Shown here in pieces: positions 53,501 through 63,951 of a stretch of 64,000 bases of DNA. Position 1 is the stretch's first letter, and the number at the start of each line of letters is the position of its first letter. The DNA comes from Lingula anatina. Its lineage: Eukaryota; Brachiopoda; Lingulata; Lingulida; Lingulidae. The notes beneath the pieces are model-generated. The model saw only the letters and a program-made list of their open reading frames with translations. It searched no databases and was not told the DNA's origin. The stretch spans positions 540,062 to 604,061 of the forward strand of contig NW_019775458.1 of the NCBI RefSeq assembly GCF_001039355.2. The letters are read 5' to 3'. A program made the position numbers and the translations under genes.

Positions 53501-53743
53501 TTAGATTGGATTGGATTTGGACTTACAGACTTGCTTATCAGTCTTGCCAACAGTTGGTGGTAAATTTTATGGCATATATATTATGGTGTTTGAACTCTGT
53601 GTAGCTTTTGGTCATACTTGCATTTATGACATCTCTGTGGACAGTCTGGAGTGGTCATTTCCGGGCAGTTATTTGATGATATTCTCAGCAAGTCATTAGG
53701 ATAATACCATAAAGTAAGTCACCTAGGAGTTTTTTCTTCTTCT

Positions 53744-53810
<67 letters not shown>

Positions 53811-56800
53811 CTTGTCAATAAATAATCTTGCATTTTAATTAATTATTCTGAAGATAAAAGGTTTATCAGACAAAAAAAATCACTGTTTTGCATTAGACTC
53901 AAACGTAATAAGCATACATTAGTGTGGTTTTCCTTTTCACAAAAGATAGTTATGTTAGCATATTATATATATATTAGATTCTAGGAAATATGGACATTTG
54001 ACATTTTACTGGTTGATGTTATTTCTCCATTCTTGTTATTAAATAGATTGGATGTTGTTTCTAGACAAATGTACAATCAATCAGGGTGCCGTTGCACGGT
54101 CCTGGCGCAGGTGGTAGGTCCTTCTATCCTCAAATTGTTTGATTAGTGGAAAACATCCAAGATAGCCCAAAATGAAGATCGAATAAGTGCCAGATACATT
54201 ATTGTGCAAGATCCCTTACTGCAAATTTGAAACTCCAAAATCTCGCATCTTTCGTTGTCATTGTCTTAAATAATATTACTTCTATCATCTATGTGAAATG
54301 AAAATTGAATTGCCAAGAAAAATATTGTTTGATTTAGATATAGATGGCTATTTGTTCACAAGCAAAATATTTATGATGCTGTGTTCTTATACATACCTTG
54401 AGGCAATCTTTTTTTTTTTCTTTTTTTTTAATTTTAATTGCAATGCTAGCAAGTCAGCTGTACTGAGGCTGTCTGGTTGGCAAACTCCCAGAACTTTTAG
54501 CTTGCCTGCACTTATTACATGTTTCTTCTGGTATCAACTTCCAAAAACAATTTTACCCTTTTCCCCTGTGGGTTCCTAGTTAAAGACCTACATGTGCAGG
54601 AAGTATACACATTGGATACTAAACACTTTAAGATACCTACAGAGAAGGCATTTAGATATGGAGTATAAAGATTTGGTAATTATTTATTAAATTTGAACAA
54701 AAGGAATTGATTATATTTTTCAAGAACGATGGATTGTTAATAATCACACGGAAATGCCAATTTAAGATTCTTAAAAGTGAGCTGGTTTTCAAATCAGAAA
54801 ATGCATGTTTGTGAGAAATGTACTAAAATGAGTAAAACTTATCCAAGTGAAACAAGTGGATTGATTCGGGTGTTTGAAATTTTGGAGTAAATACCGTACG
54901 TGATGAAAATTTCTTTTAAAATGTCATACCTGAGCAAGAGTACACGTGAAATTTGCCTTTAAATCTCACAGGTTTATGAAAGGCTTATCTTGCCAGGGAA
55001 ATGCGTGCACTGGAGAATACATAACTTTATTAGATTTGATAGCTCAGAAAAACAGGAACAAAATTAGTTTTATTGGGAAGAAAAAGATTAGATTATAATG
55101 AACCTGCTGTGTCTTCATTATTCAGCAATTGACAGTGGTTCTTGAAAGAAATTTTGTCTTATATCATTGGCTTTTGGTTATTTATAAGTTTTATGAGACC
55201 ACTTATTATTATTATTATAATTATTATTTATCTGACATTTGATTTAGAACAAATTCAGAAAAACAAAATAAGTGAGATCAAGTAAGGATATTATAATCTT
55301 TTATTATCATCCAGATACTGAAAATGAGTTTTTTTTTTCATCTGTTTATTCAATAATGCATCTATTTTTGTGCTGATTTAAAACAATAAAAAAAACCTTG
55401 AAAATATAAAATATCGGTGTTAATAATTCTTGTTGCAATGTATAAGCATAGGCAACTCAAAGCTTTAATTGTCATTTTAACACCTTTCTATTTTGAGGTG
55501 AGATGGCAATGGTTATGGGGTGTAACTACATCCCTGAACAAGATTTTATCATGAAAATTGGCAGAGTTTGCATAGGCTACAACCCCGTCCCATGCTGTCA
55601 TTTTGGTTTAAATGTTTTTGTTATTGAGTTATGAGCCTTTAATTACAGATTTTCATTTAACAAAGGCATAATTTTGCTTTTAGAGTACTAAGTGGTGTCA
55701 TTAAATTGGCATTGAAGTGGTGATCGTAGTGGGTGCTTAGGTAAAAGAGAAATTTGAGAGATCGATTTTTCAGTTTTTACCCCAAAATAGCAATATTGAC
55801 GTCACCCGTAAGATAACGTGTGTAATTGTTAATTAATTAAATCACTGAACATTGTAGATTTATCTATTACCCAAAAGAATGTATGTAATACGTGTACAGT
55901 AAATAAGAAGTTTTGGGCAAAGGGTGACAATCGTGGCTTTGTCAATATTACAGAAGTGACAAATAAAAAAAAAAGAAAAAAATGATGTTGTAGGAAATAT
56001 CTATATTTTCTTATGTCTATTAGAGTGACACTGACAATGGTATGTGCTGTCTTTTCTATTCAGAATAGTACACAACAGTGGGCTTTTTTTTTTTTTTTTT
56101 TTTTCATTTTTCATTGAATTCACAAAGAGTATATGATTGCGTTATATCCTTCGAGACTAGAAAATGTGCGAGAATCCATTTGAGATGGGGTAAACTTTTC
56201 AGCCATAATTGTTAATGTCAACATGCTGGAAATGTAGTCTTAAATAGCAATAGAAAAGCAACTTGCAAAAAAAAAAAAAAAAAATGCAAAGCGTGAATAT
56301 TGATGGTTGTACAAAAGACTAATTCTACAGAACTAACAGGAAAGCAACCAAAAAAAATATCCATGGATAAAATCTGCTAGCTTTAATCCCCCCCCTCTCT
56401 TCTTCCATCATTTTTGGCGCTGATTTCTGTTGATTATCAGCATTGTTTTCGACAGCAACTTGCCATTAAAATAGAAACAGTGAACTGAATTCAGACCAAG
56501 GGTTGGAATCTGATGTTTTAATTAGATTTGATAATTTGATTGCAGGCAAATAAGTTAGCCACTATTAGTTCAATTACCAGTGTATTAGGAAAGATTGGAC
56601 CAAAATAGACGCAATGAACAGGGCCCTTAGGGCTTTTGTCTGTTCTGAGAGAAAAAAAAAAACATCATCAAGGCTTTACGTAAAGAAAAAACAAAAAGAG
56701 AAAAGAGGTGAATGGCCTTTCAGATCATTTGTTGCGTGCAACTTGAACATTTTAAGTGCATGATTAGTCATTGGTGAAATTTTCAACTGAGTGATTTTAT

Positions 56801-57138
56801 GAAACGGGCCACAAGCTTACTGAATTGCTGCAGGTCACATTCAGGTCTACCGAAATAATATATTATAATGTTGCATGTTTGGCAGATTAGTAATACTCTT
56901 AGAAAGGTAGCTTTGAGAGAAGTACTTTTACTGGATGATACCTATTCCTGAATGAACCCTGTGGCATAATAATAGAGTTTTCATTTTTAGATATCAAAAT
57001 GCAGATTAATGATAATAATATTATAGACTTCAAAACTATGTCAGAAAAGTACATATTGTATACTTTTTTAATTGGCATCAGTTGTGGAAAACTTGCTTTA
57101 TGCAACACTTCCTTTTATTTATTAAAAAAAAACCTATT

Positions 57139-57177
<39 letters not shown>

Positions 57178-60100
57178 TTTTATTTTTGATGGCAAAGATT
57201 AGGTGCCAGTTTATATGCCTGGGATTCCATGTTTGTTGTTAGGTTTCTATGCAGCTGTTGAATATCAAAAACATTATTTTCTATACCAGCTGAATACATA
57301 AAAAAGCTTCAGCAAACAGGCTTCATCCCTGCCCATTGTTAGACTACTACTGCTACTACTACAAGCTATTCTCCACAAGTTGGCAACAGAAACTTGACTG
57401 CCAGTGTAATACGTTCCACTTCATAAAGCAGATGTAATGATTAGGTGTAGGCTGCTTTTACGGCTGGCTGACTGCAAGCTGTGACGGGTCATGTGACACG
57501 AGCAAGGGCCGAGTTGGGAATTTGCAGCAGTATTTGTAACTGGGAGTGTAAATCATGTTGTCTTTGTGGCCATTACATGCATTGTAAGGTGAGACTTTGT
57601 GGCTGCCATTGTGAGTAGAGCTTGGTCAAGTGGTCAGATTGTTTGTTGCATTGGTTAAAGCGGTCAAAACAAGGTGTGGACAGTGTCTCAGTTGCCTGTC
57701 TGGCTTGCAGGACTTAGACATTTTGCAGTTTATTTTAGTTGTGGTAAAAGAAACATAGTAGATTTGCTAGGTGAGCATTTGAAGAGTCGGGCTCACGTAC
57801 ACTGATGTACAAAGAACTTGAAGCTGGAGATGATAATACTGAGGTAGATGTCAGAAAGAATAAGACAAGATAGACACAAAATTGCTTTTTATGACGCAAA
57901 CTTCTATTGCTGTCATTGGTGGGGACATCGCTTAGCAAAATATATATAAAGCAGATGCAGTGTTTCTTCAGCACATGTCATTATCAGCGGAGAGGACGAA
58001 TAGTACTGTGTTGTATTTAACAGTGCTGCATTGAGTTCTACGTATCATATATTTATTCAATGTCTGTAGTTGGTGAGGGTTGTGTTACATTGCTCAGTTC
58101 ATTACAGGGACAACATATTGGTGTGATTATGTCATGTGGGCTGCACATCAAAGAGTTGCAGTAAATTACAGAGAAGCGTAACTAGGAAAGTAGAAAGGAG
58201 CCTAGGGCAATTATTCTGATGTTGTAGCAAGTTTCTGGGCATGGAGGAATAGTAACAGTTCTGTATCACAAAGACCTAAATATATTAATACTGAGACTTT
58301 GTATGAAACAAACAGGAACCATGTCGAATAGGATAAGAATACATCAGAATAATAACAACACACCAACGTCCCAGACAAATGGCAGCTCTGCGCAGATTCC
58401 GCCTTCCATTCTGGTCCAGGGGGAGGAGCGGAAGAGTCAACGACGGCGCAGTAGCATCCACGTGCCGATTCCCCTGGAGCTACAGAGACGCAGGTCTAGC
58501 GGTAGCTCTGTGGATTCTTATTGTGAGTATATATAAAAAATTGTTATCACACACTGTACCACACAAATGGATTAATAACAATATCCATCATAGCAGTGGT
58601 AATTTGTGGACTATTATGGTTGCATTCAGAACAAGTTGATCCGAGGACTAAATATGGCCGACTAACTTAAAAGCTGTGCCAACTAATTCCCTGACTGCCT
58701 CCACACAAGCCGTCGCTGCAGGGGCCTTGCAATTAAACCTGAGATTTAAATCCATTTAATGGCGCGTGTGGAGGCAGGGAGACCATCAGAGGATTAAGCG
58801 GCGCTGCCGTGAAGTTTAGGCGGCCATATTTAGTCGGCAGGTCAGTTAGTTCGCAGATCATCTGTTCTGAATGGTCTCTAAGTATATAAATATATAATGT
58901 TATGCAAAGGCCTGTACATTAGGGAAATGTACACAACCCCTTTACAATTGACAGGCAACAGAGGTGACACTGATAGATTTATCTATTAAAATACCAATTG
59001 GGTTTTGTATGAAGTAGAAACTTAGATAAATGGCCATTTATGGGGGACAATAAAGGATGAGAAGAGGGCACAGACGTGGCATAATATCAATGAAGTTAAG
59101 ATGGATGTTGTTTTGGGCCTGTCACTTTTTCTTTTTAATGTGACTGCGGTGTTTGGTCATATCGAATTAAATGCTTGTCTCTTTTGCCATCAAACTTAAA
59201 TGTGAGTGTTATCATGGCTCATTCTGTCATTTAATTTGGGTACATATTATTCAGATAACTCCTTCCAATTAATGGTTTTGCAATATTAATCGCCCTGACA
59301 GTCTGTGCTATGGATGCCTTCTAACTTAATTGCGTGTTCATAGAATATGCACAAGTGGCAAGAAGGAATATCACCTTGGATAAAATTGCACCAGTGGTTT
59401 GTCCTTGTTTTAAGCCCTGTATAACAGATGAAGAAGGCGTGAAAAGTAATGGATGACCTTGGCGGAGGTCTGCTTTAAAACTTAAACTATGACTATGTAT
59501 TTTCTGAATCACATGACTAAGTCCCCATAGTAAACTATGACAAAAAGTGATAAAACTTTTTAGAATAAAACTTTTTAGAATAAATGGTTAAACATTAGCT
59601 GGTTGGTGGATTTTTTGGTTGAACAGCTAGCTGGTAAGACAGTTTACTGGTTGGCTTAATGTCTGTCTTAATGGTTTGATAGCTGGTTTGCCAAATTGTT
59701 GGAGGAGTGTGTAGTAGGCTAGATAGATGGCTGGCTGGTTGGTTGGTTGGCTGGTTGGTTGGTTGGTTAGAAGAATGCATGGGTGTTTGGTTGGTTGCGA
59801 TTGGCTAGTTTGTTTCAGGAGACAAGGGCTTGATAGATGGTTGATTGGTTGGTTGGTTGGTTGGAAAGAAGGAAGAATTGATGAATGGTTGGTTAGTCAT
59901 AATTGGCTAGTTTGTTAGAGGAAAGTTTGGTGGGCTGGATAGATGGTTGGTAGGTTTGAAGGATGGCTGGTTGGCTATTTGGTCGAATGGTTGGTTTGAT
60001 GGTTGGCTTACTGCCTGGTTGTTTGCTTTCTTATATCGAACTGGTTTAATGGTTCATGGGCTGACTGAACATCATACTGGCTAGTTATGTATAGTTGAAT

Positions 60101-63100
60101 GATTGTGTAATAGCTGTACTAACACAGTGTGAAATCTGCGGGTAAACTGTCTCACCTTTTATGGTATTCTGACAAATGTAATGCATGATTATTCACAAAC
60201 ATTAGTACGTGGTAACATGCTCATTTGGTGGAATCTGCTGTCTCTAATGTTGTAGAATTTTAATGTGTTCTGAGTTTGAGATGATACTAGCTTCTGCTTA
60301 TAGCACTTTTACTCTTGGTCAATTCTATGATCCATTGGATTGACTTTTTTCTCTAACATGACCGCCATAATTGATTTTGTTTCTGGAACCATTTGTATTT
60401 ATTGTTGTTGCTGACAGCATATCATGATGGTATACAATATTCAACATAAGGGTTGATCGTAATTTCTGCATCATGCAAGTTTTTTAGTCTTAATCAATTG
60501 TGTACAGCTCCCTTGCTCAAGGAAATGGGATTTTAGCTTGTGGTTTTAATTGGAAACTTTTTTCTTGTAGCCTATACATTTACTAATTTGAATATAAGAA
60601 TTGGTTTAAAGATCTACCCTATTATGCGACACTAATGTTTGTGTTGTATTCTGAATNAGACTACTACTGCTACTACTACAAGCTATTCTCCACAAGTTGG
60701 CAACAGAAACTTGACTGCCAGTGTAATACGTTCCACTTCATAAAGCAGATGTAATGATTAGGTGTAGGCTGCTTTTACGGCTGGCTGACTGCAAGCTGTG
60801 ACGGGTCATGTGACACGAGCAAGGGCCGAGTTGGGAATTTGCAGCAGTATTTGTAACTGAGAGTGTAAATCATGTTGTCTTTGTGGCCATTACATGCATT
60901 GTAAGGTGAGACTTTGTGGCTGCCTTTGTGAGTAGAGCTTGGTCAAGTGGTCAGGTTGTTTGTTGCATTGGTTAAAGCGGTCAAAACAAGGTGTGGACAG
61001 TGTCTCAGTTGCCTGTCTGGCTTGCAGGACTTAGACATTTGGCAGTTTATTTTAGTTGTGGAAAAAGAAACTAGATTTGCTAGGTGAGCATTTGAAGAGT
61101 CAGGCTCACACTGATGTACAAAGAACTTGAAGTTGGAGATGAAAATGCTAAGGTAGATGTCAGAAAGAATAACACAAGATAGACACAAAATTGCTTTTTA
61201 TGACGCAAACTTCTATTGCTGTCATTGGTGGGGACATCGCTTAGCAAAGTATATATAAAGCAGATGCAGTGTTTCTTCAGCACATGCCATTATCAGCGGA
61301 GAGGACGAATAGTACTGTGTTGTATTTAACAGTGCTGCATTGAGTTCTACCTATCATATATTTATTCAATGTCTGTAGTTGGTGAGGGTTGTGTTACATT
61401 GCTCAGTTCATTACAGGGACAACATATTGGTGTGATTATGTCATGTGGGCTGCACATCTAAGAGTTGCAGTAAATTACAGAGAAGCGTAACTAGGAAAGT
61501 GCAAAGAAGCCTAGTTGTCTGTAATAATTCTGATGTTGTAGCAAGTTTCTGGGCATGGAGGAATAGTAACAGTGCTGTATCTCAAAGACCTTTCGTGAAT
61601 AGTTTTACTCAGACTTTGTATGAAACAAACAGGAACCATGTCTAATAGGATAAGAATACATCAGAATAATAACAACACACCAACGTCCCAGACAAATGGC
61701 AGCTCCGCGCAGATTCCGCCTTCCATTCTGGTCCAGGGAGAGGAGCGGAAGAGTCAACGACGGCGCAGTAGCATCCACGTGCCGATTCCCCTGGAGCTAC
61801 AGAGACGCAGGTCTAGCGGTAGCTCTGTGGATTCTTATTGTGAGTAAATATAAAAAATTGTTATCACACACTGTACCACACAAATGGATTAATAACAATA
61901 TCCATCATAGCAGTGGTAATTTGTTGACTATTATGGTTGCATTCAGAACAAGTTGATCCGAGGACTAAATATGGCCGACTAACTTAAAAGCTATGCCAAC
62001 TAATTCCCTGACTGCCTCCACACAAGCCGTCGCTGCAGGGGCCTTGCAATTAAACCTGAGATTTAAATCCATTTAATGGTGCGTGTGGAGGCAGGGAGAC
62101 CATCAGAGGATTAAGCGGCGCTGCCGTGAAGTTTAGGCGGCCATATTTAGTCGGCAGGTCAGTTAGTTCGCAGATCATCTGTTCTGAATGGTCTCTAAGT
62201 ATATAAATATATAATGTTATGCAAAGGCCTGTACATTAGGGAAATGTACACAACCCCTTTACAATTGACAGGCAACAGAGGTGACACTGATAGATTTATC
62301 TATTAAAATACCAATTGGGTTTTGTATGAAGTAGAAAGTTAGATAAATGGCCATTTATGGGGGACAATAAAGGATGAGAAGAGGGCACAGACGTGGCATA
62401 ATATCAATGAAGTTAAGATGGATGTTGTTTTGGGCCTGTCACTTTTTCTTTTTAATGTGACTGCGGTGTTTGGTCATATCGAATTAAATGCTTGTCTCTT
62501 TTGCCATCAAACTTAAATGTGAGTGTTATCATGGCTCATTCTGTCATTTAATTTGGGTACATATTATTCAGATAACTCCTTCCAATTAATGGTTTTGCAA
62601 TATTAATCGCCCTGACAGTCTGTGCTGTGGACGCCTTCTAACTTAATTGCGTGTTCATAGAATATGCACAAGTGGCAAGAAGGAATGTCACCTTGGATAA
62701 AATTGCACCAGTGGTTTGTCCTTGTTTTAAGCCCTGTATAACAGATGAGGAAGGCGTGATAAGTAATGGATGACCTTGGCGGAGGTCTGCTTTAAAACTT
62801 AAACTATGACTATGTATTTTCTGAATCACATGACTAAGTCCCCATAGTAAACTATGACAAAAAGTGATAAAACTTTTTAGAATAAAACTTTTTTAGAATA
62901 AATGGTTAAACATCAGCTGGTTGGTGGATTTCTTGGTTGAACGGCTAGCTGGTAAGACAGTTTACTGGTTGGCTATCTGTCTTATTGGTTTGATGGTTTG
63001 CCAAATTGTTGGAGGAGTGTGTAGTAGGCTAGATAGATGGCTGACTGGCTGGTTGGTTGGTTGGTTAGAAGAATGCATGGGTGTTTGGTTGATTGCAATT

Positions 63101-63951
63101 GGCTAGTTTGTTTCAGGAGACATAAAGGCTTGATAGATGGTTGATTGGTTGGTTGGTTGGTTGGAAAGAAGGAAGACTTGATGGTTGGTTGGTCACAATG
63201 GGCTAGTTTGTTGGAAGAAAGTTTTGTGCTCTAGATAGATGGTTGGTTGGAAAGATGGCTGGTTGGCTATTTGGTTGAATGGTTGGTTTGATGGTTGGCT
63301 TACTGCGTGGTTGTTTGCTTTCCTATAACTAGCTGGTTTAATGTTTCATGGGCTGACTGAACATCATGCTGGCTAGTTATGTATAGTTGAATGATTGTGT
63401 AATAGCTGTACTAGCACAGTGTGAAATCTGCGGGTAAACTGTCTCCCCTTTTATGGTATTCTGACAAATGTAATGCATGATTATTCACAAACATTAGTAC
63501 GTGGCAACGTGCTCATTTGGTGGAATCTGCTGTCTCTAATGTTGTAGAATTTTAATGTGTTTGGAGTTTGAGATGATACTAGCTTCCGCTTATAGCACTT
63601 TTACTCTTGGTCAATGATGTTCAATTCTATGATCCGTTGGATTGACTTTTTTCTCTAACATGACCGCCATAATTGATTTTGTTTCTGGAACCATTTGTAT
63701 TTATTGTTGTTGCTGACAGCATATCATGATGGTATACAATATTCAACATAAGGGTTCGTAGTTTCTGCATCATGCAAGTTTTTAGTCTTTATCAATTGTG
63801 TACAGCTCCCTTGCTCAAGGAAATGGGATTTTAGCTTGTGGTTTTAATTGGAAACTTTTTTCTTGTAACCTATACATTTACTAATTTGAATATAAGAATT
63901 GGTTTAAAGATCTACCCTATTATGCGACACTAATGTTTGTGTTGTATTCTG

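Larger units (their letters stand above)
45069..58302 (+). other. AHCYL intron 3 region upstream of the alternative first exon
   Basis: No gene is recognised. The stretch contains an allelic duplication with a single-N joint (47.7-51.2 kb), a SINE/LINE-tail-like repeat (about 51.94-52.11 kb), a long T tract (53.74-53.81 kb), a dispersed repeat copy (55.3-55.9 kb) and a TTTA microsatellite. Confidence 0.6.
57341..60656. repeat. allelic duplicate, copy 1 (contains AHCYL alternative first exon)
   Basis: 3.3 kb colinear with 60658-63954. Differences are scattered substitutions and short indels. It ends at GTATTCTGAAT followed by one N, while copy 2 continues from the same point into a CT microsatellite. 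Confidence 0.92.

Noticed and set aside
59595-59918. Gly-Trp-Leu-Val and Asn-Gln-Pro-Thr repeat proteins on the two strands
   Set aside because: Both are read-through of a GGTT-type minisatellite whose length changes between alleles.
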